A DNA stretch of 54,571 nt from Nitrosospira sp. Nsp11 (GTDB lineage Bacteria > Pseudomonadota > Gammaproteobacteria > Burkholderiales > Nitrosomonadaceae). The position numbers and the translations under genes are program-made. Of the stretch, positions 31,866-43,031 are shown one piece after another (within the stretch, counting starts at the first letter, position 1; the number at the start of each line of letters is the position of its first letter). The notes beneath the pieces were generated by a model that worked only from the letters and a program-made list of their open reading frames with translations, did no database searches and was not told the DNA's origin. The DNA is taken from NCBI RefSeq assembly GCF_900142705.1, contig NZ_FRBV01000018.1, forward strand, positions 1 to 54,571, given 5' to 3'.

Positions 31866-32816
31866 TCAGGTAACCAGATTCTGCGGCTTTCCGGCCGCCC
31901 AGGCTTCAATATTGTCGATTAGCTGATCGGCGAGAAAGCGCATCGCCTCGGCTGAGGCCCAAGCGATATGTGGCGTAAGAATGAAATTGGGGCGGCGCAG
32001 GTCGAGCAATGGATTCCCGTCTTTAGGCGGCTCGACAGTGAGTACGTCAAAGCCAGCGCCTGCAATAATGCCTTCTTGCAGGGCCTGAACCAGCGCTGCC
32101 TCATCGACAAGTCCACCCCGCGCGGTATTGATCAGCAACGCGCTGCGCTTCATCTTGCGCAATTCATCAATGCCGATCATGTTGCGCGTAACTGGCGACA
32201 ATGGGCAATGCAACGAGAGTATATCCGACTCGGCGAGTACCTGATCGAAAGGAGTGAGCAGCACATCTTTTTTCTTGGTGGACGGATGGTACGCAAATAA
32301 AACGCGCATGCCGAACCCGCGCGCAATTTCAGCGGTGCCGCGCCCGATAGCGCCTTCGCCGATTATGCCCATGGTCGCGCCGAACAATTCGCTTATATTA
32401 TGCGTAAACAAACAGAACTGTTCCGATTTCTGCCACGCCCCCCGCTCAATCTCCTGCCGGTACGCCAGCAAGTTGCGGCGTAACGCGAGCACCATCGCAA
32501 ACACGTGCTCCGGTACGGTATGGATCGCATAATTGCGGATATTCGACACCGCGATACCACGCTTGCGGCAGGATGCAATATCGATGGCGTCATATCCGGT
32601 TGCGGCAATCGCTATCATTTTCAGCTTGGGCAATTCCGCGAGAATCTCGTCGCTCAATCCCAACTTATTGATGATGGCTACAGTCGCACGCTGCAGGTGC
32701 GGCACGATCTGATCAGAAGTCGTTTGCGCGTATTCCTCGTACGTATGCTCAAAATTCGGTCGACGTACCTTCACCTTTAGTGAATCCCGCTCCGGAAAAA
32801 CGACGTGATGGCTCAT
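31866..32816 (-). CDS. D-2-hydroxyacid dehydrogenase (hydroxypyruvate/glyoxylate reductase-like)
   Basis: A 316-residue member of the D-isomer 2-hydroxyacid dehydrogenase family. The catalytic triad is complete: Arg in NTARGGLVDE, Glu in LTVEPP and His in LTPHIAWAS. The Rossmann motif reads GIIGEGAIGRG. The end of the second beta strand, FAYHPSTKKK, lacks the acidic residue that selects NAD and is rich in Ser/Thr/Lys, which suggests NADPH preference (inference). The resemblance to hydroxypyruvate reductases fits a chemoautotroph recycling phosphoglycolate. The ribosome binding site is AAGGGAAA. Confidence 0.85.
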   Translation of the reverse strand: MSHHVVFPERDSLKVKVRRPNFEHTYEEYAQTTSDQIVPHLQRATVAIINKLGLSDEILAELPKLKMIAIAATGYDAIDIASCRKRGIAVSNIRNYAIHTVPEHVFAMVLALRRNLLAYRQEIERGAWQKSEQFCLFTHNISELFGATMGIIGEGAIGRGTAEIARGFGMRVLFAYHPSTKKKDVLLTPFDQVLAESDILSLHCPLSPVTRNMIGIDELRKMKRSALLINTARGGLVDEAALVQALQEGIIAGAGFDVLTVEPPKDGNPLLDLRRPNFILTPHIAWASAEAMRFLADQLIDNIEAWAAGKPQNLVT

Positions 32817-33043
32817 GTGTATTTTTTTCCCTTATTCAACCTGGAGAATCCAGATAATTCTGGCATAAAAGCCCCGACGATAACTAAGCGATAACTGAGC
32901 CGGCAACTCTGATTGAATACAGGGCACAGGACGAAAACCATGCCCCGTCCGCGGCAGTATAGTGATCCAGAAGACCCGCTTTGCCGAACCAGACGGGACG
33001 GCGGCAACCACAGGCGCCGGTGCCGGCCGGCCGATTGATCATG

Positions 33044-33928
33044 TTACTCTCGATTCATCGTGGCAGAAAACAGGCTTGCTGAGATAATCATCAGCCCGCC
33101 GATCCATTCCCTGGGCGTCATCGCCTCATCAGTCAGGAAATAGGCTGCAATCGCCGCTACCACCAACTCGAAAAGCATGATTACGATGGCCTGATTCGCG
33201 GGCGTGTGCGCCAAGCCGTATTGCACAACCAAACTCAGGGCGAACACGATCAATCCGACGCCCAACAGGAGCAGATACGTTTCTGTAGAAATGTCGCTCA
33301 TTACGGGCGGGTCAACCAGAAACAGGCTGTAACCGAATGCCACCAGCGCGACACCGGTCCATACCGCCACCGATTTTACCTGAACACTATGGTATTGGTC
33401 TTTGCGGCTCAGCACATTCGAGAGTGCAAACATGAAGCCAGCTGATAATCCCATCCAGTCACCATAAGAGGAAGGCAATGAAAAACCGTTTTCCGGCTGC
33501 CACAGCATGACTATCGCACCTGCCAAAGAAAAAACGATAACCAGATAACCGTGTAAACTCAATATTTCATTCAGCAGAAGACGAGAGAACACGATTGTCC
33601 ATAGCGGTGCGAGATAAAATAAAAGCAGGACACGCATGACCTCGCCGTGAATGACGCCGAGTACGTAGGCGAGATTGGTCCAGCCTGCAAACAGGCCAAT
33701 CCAGAACAATAGATGTGGCTCGCCGCCGAGCACCTGCGATCTGTGCAAATATTTCCGGAATATAAGCAGCCCCAGCAGTAAGGCAATTGCGTAAGTGACC
33801 GAGGTCGCGATGGCGCCGCTTATCCTGGCTTGTTCCAGCAATCGATAGGGATACCACAGCAGGCCCCAGATACTTGCTCCTATGAGCAGCGCCGCCACGG
33901 GAAAATCATTTTGTTTCGTTTTGTTCAT
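33044..33928 (-). CDS. EamA/DMT-superfamily transporter
   Basis: A ten-TM drug/metabolite transporter of 294 residues with two EamA repeats. Hydrophobic segments fill nearly the whole protein, and the second repeat ends with the usual PREWIGGLMIISASL. Substrates of this family are diverse (amino acids, metabolites), so none is given. The start is taken at ATG 33928 (MNKTKQND) instead of an upstream TTG. It is divergent from dapC. Confidence 0.82.
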   Translation of the reverse strand: MNKTKQNDFPVAALLIGASIWGLLWYPYRLLEQARISGAIATSVTYAIALLLGLLIFRKYLHRSQVLGGEPHLLFWIGLFAGWTNLAYVLGVIHGEVMRVLLLFYLAPLWTIVFSRLLLNEILSLHGYLVIVFSLAGAIVMLWQPENGFSLPSSYGDWMGLSAGFMFALSNVLSRKDQYHSVQVKSVAVWTGVALVAFGYSLFLVDPPVMSDISTETYLLLLGVGLIVFALSLVVQYGLAHTPANQAIVIMLFELVVAAIAAYFLTDEAMTPREWIGGLMIISASLFSATMNRE

Positions 33929-33933
33929 TTTGG

Positions 33934-33962
33934 TTGGTCGCAAGACGCCTGCCCTTTATAAT
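33934..33962 (+). promoter_or_regulatory. promoter of dapC-dapD
   Basis: TTGGTC (33934-33939), a 17-base spacer and a perfect TATAAT (33957-33962). It overlaps the leader of the divergent EamA gene. Transcription would start near 33969, just before the GGAGG at 33991-33995. Confidence 0.55.
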
Positions 33963-34037
33963 CCTGCTTCGATCAATAGACTAAAGCCACGGAGGTAGCA
34001 GATTGCTGTACAAAGCAGCCTGCCCCAGCCTACCAAA

Positions 34038-35252
34038 TTGAATCCCAATCTCGACCGCCTGCAACCTTATCCCTTCCAGAAGCTCAATAAGCTGTATGAA
34101 GGAATCGAGCTAAATACGGCTCTTCCTCCCATCAGCCTGCACATAGGCGAGCCCAAACATACCACACCGGATTTTATTCGCCAGGCTTTGACGGAGAATC
34201 TCGGCGGGATGGCCTTCTACCCCACCACCCTTGGCGCCCGATCACTGCGAGCGCGCATAGCCGCTTGGCTGATAAAGCGCTATCACGTGCCCGCCGTCGA
34301 TCCTGACACACAGGTTATTCCGGTTAACGGGAGCCGCGAAGCGCTGTTCTCTTTTGCCCAGGCAGTAATTAACCCATCGCCTCCAGACGCCATTGTGGTT
34401 TGTCCGAACCCCTTTTATCAAATATACGAAGGTGCGGCTTTGCTGGCGGGCGCCACTCCATATTTCCTGAATACGCGAGCGGAAAATAATTTTGCCCTCG
34501 ACTATGCACAACTGTCGGGCGATATCTGGTCGCGCACGCAACTGGTGTATGTCTGCTCCCCTGGTAACCCTACGGGCAGGGTAATGTCGATGGATGAGTG
34601 GAAGCACCTATTCGAGCTTTCCGATCGCTATGGCTTCGTTATTGCGTCTGATGAGTGTTATTCCGAGATCTATTTCGATGAGGCTTCTCCACCGCTTGGC
34701 GCACTTGAGGCTGCCCAACGTCTTGGTCGCACCGGCTTCCCCAGGTTGGTTATATTCAGCAGTCTGTCGAAAAGGTCTAATGTGCCAGGTATGCGCTCGG
34801 GTTTCGTAGCGGGAGATGCGGCGTTACTGGCAAAATTTTTGCTCTATCGTACCTACCATGGCAGTGCAATGAACCCGGCAGTGCAGGCGGCGAGCGAGGC
34901 AGCCTGGAGTGACGAGTTTCATGTTATCGAGAACCGCAGTCTGTACCGGGAAAAATTCGATGCGGTTACTGAATCGTTGCAGGAAACTCTGCAGGTGTCC
35001 ATGCCGGATGCCGCATTTTATTTATGGATGAAAACACCGTGCAGTGACGTCGAGTTCGCCCGGCAGCTTTATCGCGATTATAATGTAACGGTTTTACCCG
35101 GCAGCTATCTGGGACGATATGCGCACGGGATCAATCCTGGCGGAAATTTCATTCGTATCGCCCTCGTTGCTCCGCTGGAAGAATGCATTGAAGCAACTGG
35201 ACGCATAAAAATGCTGGTAGCGGACTTGCAGCGCGAACGACGGAAAATTTGA
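34038..35252 (+). CDS. dapC: DapC, N-succinyldiaminopimelate aminotransferase
   Basis: A PLP enzyme of aminotransferase class I that makes N-succinyl-LL-diaminopimelate for lysine and peptidoglycan. It shows the conserved Asn in SPGNPTGRV, Asp and Tyr in ASDECYSEIY, the PLP lysine in SSLSKRSNVPGMRSG, and the substrate-binding Arg near FIRIALV. At 404 residues it is of normal length. The listed start is TTG, which has no ribosome binding site. A perfect GGAGG (33991-33995) instead points at an in-frame ATT at 34002 (12 extra codons, no stop), discussed in the findings. It precedes dapD by 35 bases. Confidence 0.92.
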   Translation: MNPNLDRLQPYPFQKLNKLYEGIELNTALPPISLHIGEPKHTTPDFIRQALTENLGGMAFYPTTLGARSLRARIAAWLIKRYHVPAVDPDTQVIPVNGSREALFSFAQAVINPSPPDAIVVCPNPFYQIYEGAALLAGATPYFLNTRAENNFALDYAQLSGDIWSRTQLVYVCSPGNPTGRVMSMDEWKHLFELSDRYGFVIASDECYSEIYFDEASPPLGALEAAQRLGRTGFPRLVIFSSLSKRSNVPGMRSGFVAGDAALLAKFLLYRTYHGSAMNPAVQAASEAAWSDEFHVIENRSLYREKFDAVTESLQETLQVSMPDAAFYLWMKTPCSDVEFARQLYRDYNVTVLPGSYLGRYAHGINPGGNFIRIALVAPLEECIEATGRIKMLVADLQRERRKI

Positions 35253-35287
35253 ATCGATATAATATCTAAAGCAGATTAAGGAAAATC

Positions 35288-36109
35288 ATGGATCAGCTCC
35301 AAAGTACCATTGAAGAAGCATTCGAACGCCGCGCCGAGATTACACCGCGTAATGTCGAGGCCAAACTCAAGGAATCCGTTGCCCAGGTACTTGAAATGCT
35401 CGATGGCGGTAAACTGCGGGTGGCAGAGAAAATAAATGGCGAATGGAATACGCATCAATGGATAAAAAAAGCGGTGCTGCTTTCTTTTCGCATAGAAGAC
35501 AATAGCTTCATCAAGGGCGGTTTCTCCAACTATTTCGATAAAGTGCCCTCCAAGTTTGCGGATTACAGTTCAAAGGATTTTCGTAATGGAGGCTTCCGCG
35601 TGGTGCCCCCCGCGACAGTAAGAAAAGGCTCGTTTATTGCCGGTAACGTGGTATTAATGCCTTCGTATGTCAATATCGGCGCGTACGTCGATGAAGGCGC
35701 AATGGTCGATACCTGGGCCACCGTGGGTTCCTGTGCCCAGATAGGCAAGAATGTACATCTGTCCGGCGGCGTGGGGATAGGGGGCGTACTCGAACCGGTG
35801 CAGGCCAATCCCACTATCATCGAGGATAATTGCTTTATTGGTGCACGTTCGGAAATCGTCGAAGGGGTAATTGTTGGGGAAAATTCCGTAATTTCCATGG
35901 GTGTATATATAGGCCAGAGCACCAAGATCTATAATCGGGAAAGCGGCGAGATAAGCTATGGCCGTATTCCGCCGGGATCTGTGGTTGTTTCGGGTAATTT
36001 ACCCTCTGCGGATGGGAAATACAGCCTTTATTGCGCGGTCATCGTTAAACAGGTCGATGCGAAAACCCGCGCAAAAACTGGTATCAATGAGCTTCTGCGC
36101 GGGATATAG
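35288..36109 (+). CDS. dapD: DapD, tetrahydrodipicolinate N-succinyltransferase
   Basis: DapD adds succinyl-CoA to tetrahydrodipicolinate in the succinylase branch of lysine/meso-DAP synthesis. The 273-residue protein has an N-terminal helical domain and a left-handed beta-helix of hexapeptide repeats (from about residue 105: [22 protein letters not shown]). The ribosome binding site is AAGGAAA. It follows dapC. Confidence 0.97.
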   Translation: MDQLQSTIEEAFERRAEITPRNVEAKLKESVAQVLEMLDGGKLRVAEKINGEWNTHQWIKKAVLLSFRIEDNSFIKGGFSNYFDKVPSKFADYSSKDFRNGGFRVVPPATVRKGSFIAGNVVLMPSYVNIGAYVDEGAMVDTWATVGSCAQIGKNVHLSGGVGIGGVLEPVQANPTIIEDNCFIGARSEIVEGVIVGENSVISMGVYIGQSTKIYNRESGEISYGRIPPGSVVVSGNLPSADGKYSLYCAVIVKQVDAKTRAKTGINELLRGI

Positions 36110-36196
36110 GCCGCAAATCATCCTTCGTCATATCAACCGCCGGCGCCCACGTTATTCGTCCGGCAAAAAAATATGGCTTTCGTCATTTTGGCTTGA

Positions 36197-37504
<1,308 letters not shown>

Positions 37505-37628
37505 TCCCACTCTACCTGAACCGCAAGCTTCCAGCAGGATGGAGGGAGCGCCGCCCAGCCCGCCAAGAATGGATAAGATAGGTACAGCCTATAGCAGCCT
37601 ATGACGTTCATCATATCGAATAAAATCT

Positions 37629-38525
37629 ATGTACCGTGAAGCAAAAACGCAACTTCAAACCGTCCGCGACCTGCTGCGCTTCGCGGTAAGCCGCTTTAAC
37701 GACGCGGGTCTTTTCTTCGGCCATGGCTCAACCTCGGCATATGATGAGGCGGTGTATCTGGTTTTGCACACTCTGCACTTGCCGCTCGATCAACTGGAAC
37801 CATTTCTGGATGCTCGCCTCACCTCGGTCGAGCTGGATCAGGTATTGGGCATACTCAGGCGTCGCGCAACCGAAAAAATCCCGGCTGCTTATCTCACTAA
37901 CGAAGCCTGGCTGGGCGATTTCAGTTTTTATGTGGATGAACGTGCGATCGTGCCGCGCTCCTTCATTGCCGAATTGCTGCAAGAGCAACTCGCGCCGTGG
38001 ATTGAAGAGCCGGGCAACATCCATTCCGCGCTTGATCTTTGTACCGGATCGGGATGCCTTGCCGTGCTGCTTGCCCACGCTTTCGAAAACGCTGCGATAG
38101 ATGCTGCGGACATTTCACATGAGGCGCTGCAAGTTGCCCAAAAGAACGTATCGGATTACGACCTGGAACATAGAATCAGTCTTGTTCGGTCTGATTTATT
38201 TGCTGCATTGGCAGGACGTCGTTACGATCTCATCATCAGCAATCCGCCTTATGTCAGCGCGAAATCAATGGCAACTCTTCCCGAAGAATATTGCCATGAA
38301 CCGCGCAGCGCACTGGCGAGCGGCGAAGATGGTCTGGAAGCAACCCGGGCAATATTGCTCCAGGCGTCCGATTATCTGACAGATCGGGGAATTCTGATTG
38401 TCGAGATCGGGCATAATCGTCAAGCGCTGGAACAGGCCTTTCCTCTGACGCCTTTCACCTGGCTTGAAACCAGCGCCGGGGATGAGTTTGTTTTTCTTCT
38501 GAGGCGCAACCAGCTTCCTGAATAG
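37629..38525 (+). CDS. prmB: PrmB, N5-glutamine methyltransferase for ribosomal protein L3
   Basis: An S-adenosylmethionine-dependent enzyme that methylates a glutamine of ribosomal protein L3. The SAM motif I LDLCTGSGCLAV and the catalytic NPPY (IISNPPYVS) are present, and the N-terminal helical region matches PrmB and not PrmC (298 residues). It lies 124 bases after dapE, a typical betaproteobacterial linkage. Confidence 0.93.
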   Translation: MYREAKTQLQTVRDLLRFAVSRFNDAGLFFGHGSTSAYDEAVYLVLHTLHLPLDQLEPFLDARLTSVELDQVLGILRRRATEKIPAAYLTNEAWLGDFSFYVDERAIVPRSFIAELLQEQLAPWIEEPGNIHSALDLCTGSGCLAVLLAHAFENAAIDAADISHEALQVAQKNVSDYDLEHRISLVRSDLFAALAGRRYDLIISNPPYVSAKSMATLPEEYCHEPRSALASGEDGLEATRAILLQASDYLTDRGILIVEIGHNRQALEQAFPLTPFTWLETSAGDEFVFLLRRNQLPE

Positions 38526-38675
38526 TTACCCTGAAGTTGCGTTGAACGGTGGTTTACATACACCGCAAGTGTGGTTGGGGTGATCACCAACGCCCATGTT
38601 TCCTATATTCCATATTACGACATTTTGTAGCGGACTCCGGATGGGCCGTAAATGATGAGGTGAGGTGCTGTTTCC

Positions 38676-39551
38676 TTATTGGCTCATAGCCACCAGCTCC
38701 AGCAGACGCTTTATCTCCACCTCATCCAGCTCGATCCATTTTCCTCGTTTCAGGCGCGGCGGCAGATTAATTGGGCCAAAACGCACGCGCATCAGGCGGC
38801 TCACTGTCATTCCCACTTTCTCGAACATGCGGCGCACTTCGCGATTCCTGCCTTCTTTCAATATCACGCGATACCAGTGGTTGGAACCCTCTCCGCCTTG
38901 ATCGGATAAATGTTCGAATTTTGCCAGACCATCTTCCAGCTCCACGCCGGTGGTCAACAGTTCCGTTACTTCAGGCGTCAGGCGCCCCATGATCCGCACC
39001 GCATACTCGCGCTCGACTTCAAAGCGCGGATGCATCAAACGATTAGCCAATTCGCCATCTGTCGTAAAGATCAGCAGCCCGCTGGTGTTGTAATCCAGCC
39101 TGCCAATGGCTATCCATTTGGAAGACCGCATTTGCGGCAGTTTTTCGAAGACTGATGGACGGCCTTGTGGATCGTCGCGACTGACTATCTCCCCTTCCGG
39201 CTTGTGATAAAGCATGACTCGGGGCAACCGTTCACGGGACTTGAGATGAATCACGCGCTTGCCCACACGAACAATATCCTCAGGTCCCGCGCGGTCGCCG
39301 ATAGTTGCGACCTTTCCATTGATGGTGGTGTGCCCGGCAGCGATCAACTCCTCCATTTCACGCCTTGATCCCAACCCTGCCTGCGCCAGCAACTTATGCA
39401 GTTTTTGCGTGATGGGCGGTGCCGAGGCAGAAATCGGTTCAACTCCCGCTACCGTCGCAGCTATTTTTTTCTTTGCCGGCCTGAGCGGACTGTGCGCCAG
39501 CGATCTCGACAGCCTGGACGATTTTGGCGGCTTCGGCAACCTGGCTGTCAT
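38676..39551 (-). CDS. rluB: RluB-type 23S rRNA pseudouridine synthase
   Basis: A RsuA/RluB-family enzyme that makes a pseudouridine in 23S rRNA (U2605 in E. coli). It has an N-terminal S4 RNA-binding domain (KLHKLLAQAGLGSRREMEELI) and the catalytic GRLDYNTSGLL with its aspartate. A basic, proline-rich N-terminal extension of about 50 residues precedes S4. The start is uncertain: ATG 39551 (MTARLPKP) or GTG 39584; neither has a strong ribosome binding site. Confidence 0.9.
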   Translation of the reverse strand: MTARLPKPPKSSRLSRSLAHSPLRPAKKKIAATVAGVEPISASAPPITQKLHKLLAQAGLGSRREMEELIAAGHTTINGKVATIGDRAGPEDIVRVGKRVIHLKSRERLPRVMLYHKPEGEIVSRDDPQGRPSVFEKLPQMRSSKWIAIGRLDYNTSGLLIFTTDGELANRLMHPRFEVEREYAVRIMGRLTPEVTELLTTGVELEDGLAKFEHLSDQGGEGSNHWYRVILKEGRNREVRRMFEKVGMTVSRLMRVRFGPINLPPRLKRGKWIELDEVEIKRLLELVAMSQ

Positions 39552-39794
39552 CTTGGTCTCAACTTTCTGTTTGTGGTTTATCACGACTTACACTTCGGCA
39601 CTTGGATGCCATCTGGGGTAGAGAACGTCATTCCATTACTTCACTTTACTTTATAGCCTTACGATTATGCTGACAGCAGCGGAACAGATCGGTGAAACGG
39701 CATTTCGGCACAAACCATTAACTGATAATGCGCCCTTACCTGCTCGGACCAGGTCAAACCTGAAATAACGATCCTGGATGTTTTCTTGCCGGAA

Positions 39795-40391
39795 CTAGAT
39801 CTCTCTACGCTCAATCACCGCTTGCGCCAGCGTACCGCTATCCACGTGTTCCAGTTCGCCGCCAACCGGCAACCCGCGTGCAATACGCGTGACCTTCAGA
39901 TCTTTGTTATGCAGCAGTTCGCTAATGTAATGAGCGGTCGCCTCCCCTTCCACAGTGAAATTGGTGGCGAGCATTACTTCCCGCACTACGCCATCCTGAG
40001 TCCGCCTCAGCAGACGATCAAGATGAATTTCCTTGGGGCCGATGCCATCCAATGGCGAAAGTCTTCCCATCAGTACGAAATACAGGCCTTTGTAGCAGTG
40101 CGCCTGCTCCATCATCAGCAGATCGGCTGGCATTTCGACCACGCATAGCAATGCGGCGTCGCGCCGTTGAGAAAGGCATAATTCGCATATCACTTCTTCT
40201 GTGAAGTTATTGCATTTCTCACAATGCCTGATATGTTGCAGCGCATAATCGAGCGAACTGGCGAGGCGCCGTGCGCCCTCATGATCGCGTTGCAACAAGT
40301 GATACGCCATTCGCTGTGCTGACCGGGGGCCTACCCCAGGAAGACAGCGCAAGGCGTCGATCAGATCCTCGAGGCTGGTTGGCGTTTTCAC
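39795..40391 (-). CDS. recR: RecR, recombination mediator
   Basis: RecR loads RecA with RecF/RecO at gaps. The 198-residue protein shows the helix-hairpin-helix [20 protein letters not shown], the four-cysteine zinc finger at C57, C60, C69 and C72, and a Toprim domain ([12 protein letters not shown]). The start is GTG at 40391. It is the last gene of the conserved dnaX-ebfC-recR order. Confidence 0.96.
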   Translation of the reverse strand: MKTPTSLEDLIDALRCLPGVGPRSAQRMAYHLLQRDHEGARRLASSLDYALQHIRHCEKCNNFTEEVICELCLSQRRDAALLCVVEMPADLLMMEQAHCYKGLYFVLMGRLSPLDGIGPKEIHLDRLLRRTQDGVVREVMLATNFTVEGEATAHYISELLHNKDLKVTRIARGLPVGGELEHVDSGTLAQAVIERREI

Positions 40392-40499
40392 TTAAAAAAC
40401 GTGATAAAAAAGCACTGAAACGAACATAGAATCTACTGAAGTAAGTCGACATGACGAATATCAATCCATTAGTCACAGTCACATATTTTTCATGTACAG

Positions 40500-40826
40500 C
40501 TAAAATGGCAGCTTCATTCCCGGCGGCAGCGGCAGCCCGGAGGTGAAGCCGGCCATTTTTTCCTGAGTGGTAGCTTCCACTCGTCGCACAGCGTCGTTTA
40601 CCGCAGCAGCAATCAGGTCTTCTAGCATATCCTTATCGTCACCGATGAGGCTGCTGTCGATACTGACGCGCTTTACATCATAACGACAGGTCATTACCAC
40701 CTTGACCATGCCCGCTCCGGATTGGCCTTCGACTTCTATCGAAGCCAATTTTTCCTGCATATTTTTCATGTTCTCCTGCATCTGCTGAGCCTGTTTCATC
40801 AGATTGCCCAAGCCGCCTTTCATCAT
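40500..40826 (-). CDS. ebfC: YbaB/EbfC nucleoid-associated protein
   Basis: A small DNA-binding dimer of 108 residues: [20 protein letters not shown] is the typical YbaB start, and the C terminus ends [12 protein letters not shown]. Tandem ATG codons (40826 and 40823) follow GGAGGT; the second has the better spacing. It lies 11 bases after dnaX and is co-transcribed with it. Confidence 0.95.
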   Translation of the reverse strand: MMKGGLGNLMKQAQQMQENMKNMQEKLASIEVEGQSGAGMVKVVMTCRYDVKRVSIDSSLIGDDKDMLEDLIAAAVNDAVRRVEATTQEKMAGFTSGLPLPPGMKLPF

Positions 40827-40837
40827 TTTTACCTCCG

Positions 40838-42463
40838 CTATTGAATAGGTTTGATCGAAGAAACGATCAGTTTTGCATCGAAATGCTCCACCAGTTCTCG
40901 TACAAACAGGTCGGATTCGATAGCTGCAACGGCCTGCGAGTGCTTCTCCTGCTTTTCACGACTACCAAGTTCCGCAGGTGTTAAACCAGTGATAATTCCA
41001 ATGGAAAACTTCAGCCGAACCGGCTTTCCCAAATGCTCCCTCAAAGCAGTTTGCATCCTTTCCTGGTAAGCCTTATCAAGCAGGTGCTTATGCGTCTCGG
41101 GCACGCAGAATTCGATTTCGTTCGGCAAGACATTCTTCACTTCGCAGTGCTGAGCCAGCATTTTGGCCAAGCCGCTCAGCTTTAACTGATTTACCATCAC
41201 TCTCCAGCCGTCGCTGAACGAGCTTAAGTTTATGTCAAAATCCGGCTTAACCGTTGTTTCGATTGTAACTGACAACGATGGGCGTTTAATTTCCAAATTA
41301 GTGCGGCTGCTTGGGCCTCTTGCCGCAGCCTCGGCTGCAGTTTTGTCCTGGCCTCCCGTTGAAGCCGCCGTCATATCGTCGGGTATGAAAGCCAGCATTC
41401 GCATCAGCGTCATAGTGAAGCCGGCATACTCATCCGGCGCCCGGCTCAGGTCGTCGCGACCATTTATGGCAATCTGATAAAACAATTGAATATCTTCCGG
41501 CAAAAAGACTTTGGCCAGTGCGAAAATCTGTTCTCGCTCCGGCGCATCCTCGCCGATAGCCGACGGCACGACTTGCGCCAGCGCAACACGGTGCAGCAGC
41601 GTTGCCATATCCTGCAGCGCAGCGTCAAGCGACAGGCTGCGGTTTTCCATCGCATCGGCTATCGCCAGCATCTTCGCCCCGTCTTTTTGCGACAAGGCAT
41701 CCAGCAAGTCGTAAAGATAGCTCTGGTCAATCGCGCCAAGCATGTCGCGCATTCCGGCTTCTTCGATCTTCCCCTCGCCAAAAGCAATCGCCTGATCCAG
41801 TATGCTCAAGGCATCGCGCATGCTGCCCTGCGCCGAGCGTGCAAGCAATTGTAACGACGTTTCATCGCAGCTTATATGCTCCTGCTCAAGCACATGCTTG
41901 AGATGCGCAGCAATTAGCTGCACCGGAATTTGCTTCAGGTTGAATTGCAGGCAACGAGACAGAACCGTTACAGGAATCTTCTGGGGGTCGGTAGTGGCAA
42001 GTATGAACTTGACGTGCTCCGGCGGCTCTTCCAGCGTCTTTAGCATGGCATTGAAAGCCGATTTGGAGAGCATGTGTACTTCGTCAATAATGTAAACCTT
42101 GTAGCGAGCCACCGTAGGGGCGTAAAGTGCGTTCTCCAGCAGTTCGCGCATCTTTTCGACTTGCGTATTGGAGGCCGCGTCCATTTCAATCAAATCGATG
42201 AAGCGCCCGCCATCAATCTCGGTGCAAGCGGAACACACGCCGCAAGGCGTCGAGGAGACACCTGTCTGGCAGTTGAGAGCCTTGGCTAAAATACGCGCGA
42301 TAGTGGTCTTGCCGATACCACGGGTTCCTGTAAATAGATAGGCATGATGCAACCGTTTTTGCTCAAGCGCGTTGGTAAGCGCCCTAACTACGTGATCCTG
42401 CCCGGTCAGCTCGGAAAAGCTCTTCGGTCGCCATTTACGGGCAAGAACCTGGGTCTGGGACAT
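40838..42463 (-). CDS. dnaX: DNA polymerase III subunits gamma/tau
   Basis: The clamp-loader ATPase. Walker A is GTRGIGKT at residues 46-53, with a zinc module of C65, C74, C77 and C80, [13 protein letters not shown] as Walker B region and SRC (sensor) in [12 protein letters not shown]. The 541 residues include domains IV-V at the C terminus. No A-AAA-AAG slippery site of the E. coli type is visible, so a separate gamma form is not evident. It is the first gene of dnaX-ebfC-recR; the ffs RNA gene is upstream. Confidence 0.95.
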   Translation of the reverse strand: MSQTQVLARKWRPKSFSELTGQDHVVRALTNALEQKRLHHAYLFTGTRGIGKTTIARILAKALNCQTGVSSTPCGVCSACTEIDGGRFIDLIEMDAASNTQVEKMRELLENALYAPTVARYKVYIIDEVHMLSKSAFNAMLKTLEEPPEHVKFILATTDPQKIPVTVLSRCLQFNLKQIPVQLIAAHLKHVLEQEHISCDETSLQLLARSAQGSMRDALSILDQAIAFGEGKIEEAGMRDMLGAIDQSYLYDLLDALSQKDGAKMLAIADAMENRSLSLDAALQDMATLLHRVALAQVVPSAIGEDAPEREQIFALAKVFLPEDIQLFYQIAINGRDDLSRAPDEYAGFTMTLMRMLAFIPDDMTAASTGGQDKTAAEAAARGPSSRTNLEIKRPSLSVTIETTVKPDFDINLSSFSDGWRVMVNQLKLSGLAKMLAQHCEVKNVLPNEIEFCVPETHKHLLDKAYQERMQTALREHLGKPVRLKFSIGIITGLTPAELGSREKQEKHSQAVAAIESDLFVRELVEHFDAKLIVSSIKPIQ

Positions 42464-42536
42464 GATATCGAGAGATGACTATTTTAGGCTGGATTATAGA
42501 TCGGAAAGAATCTGGGATTTGTTCTGTTTACAGCAG

Positions 42537-42573
42537 GGTGGAGGGAACCGGCAATGACGTGGTTCCCTCCACC
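42537..42573. promoter_or_regulatory. 13-bp hairpin between ffs and dnaX
   Basis: GGTGGAGGGAACC (42537-42549) is perfectly complementary to 42561-42573, with an 11-base loop. It lies just after the T-run that ends the SRP RNA and before dnaX, both on the minus strand. Without its own T-run it may act as a backup terminator, an RNA-end protector or a dnaX leader element. Confidence 0.5.
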
Positions 42574-42582
42574 TGTGCAAAC

Positions 42583-42592
42583 AAAAAAGGGT
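42583..42592 (-). terminator. T-run terminating the SRP RNA
   Basis: On the minus strand the base-paired end of the SRP RNA is followed directly by ACCCTTTTTT; the RNA's own long stem serves as the terminator hairpin. Confidence 0.6.
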
Positions 42593-42688
42593 GGCGAGCC
42601 TAACCCCCGGCACTTGCAGAAAATAGCTGTGGCTGCTTCCTTCCGGACCTGACCAGATTCACTACTATGCAATGCGGGGAGGCCCGCC
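42593..42688 (-). ncRNA. ffs: 4.5S signal recognition particle RNA
   Basis: The small bacterial SRP RNA that binds Ffh for co-translational targeting. The minus strand contains the hallmark tetraloop region GGTCAGGTCCGGAAGGAAGC and AGC, with the two ends GGCGGGCC and GGCTCGCC pairing in a long hairpin. The length of about 96 bases fits the 4.5S type. It lies upstream of dnaX, as in many betaproteobacteria. Exact ends are approximate. Confidence 0.95.
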
Positions 42689-42978
42689 ATATAAAGCTGA
42701 AATTCAAATAATGAGGATAACGACGCTGCACATCCATCAATTGTACTATTGTGCACTGAGTTACGTCTTGCGTCTACCGGCACAGTGACCGGCTAAGCCT
42801 ACGTTCCGATGGGAATTAATATTCAGACAGACAATTCTACGTCGGTAATGAGTCGGACAGAACTGATCGGAAAAACTTTTCCCACCATTGCATTGTAGGA
42901 ATATGCGGTCAGGACTCGGCCTAGCATGAATTTGATGAGACTGACAGCACCGCATCTGCGGGCTATACCGCGCAACGA
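42689..42978. other. intergenic region ffs / amoC
   Basis: 290 bases without a convincing gene. It contains the upstream (promoter) side of ffs. Short minus-strand frames here have no ribosome binding site. Confidence 0.4.
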
Positions 42979-43011
42979 GCTCCGCCCTCAACGAAACGCA
43001 GAGGGCGGAGC
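42979..43011 (-). terminator. strong hairpin downstream of amoC
   Basis: GCTCCGCCCTC (42979-42989) pairs perfectly with GAGGGCGGAGC (43001-43011), an 11-bp GC-rich stem with an 11-base loop, 20 bases after the amoC stop. There is no T-run on the amoC side, so it may stabilise the mRNA 3' end rather than terminate by itself. Confidence 0.55.
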
Positions 43012-43031
43012 GGTAAAGTTACAGTACAGAT

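Noticed and set aside
40838-42463. Programmed frameshift in dnaX
   Set aside because: No A-AAA-AAG type slippery run was found in the gene, so a short gamma product is not supported.
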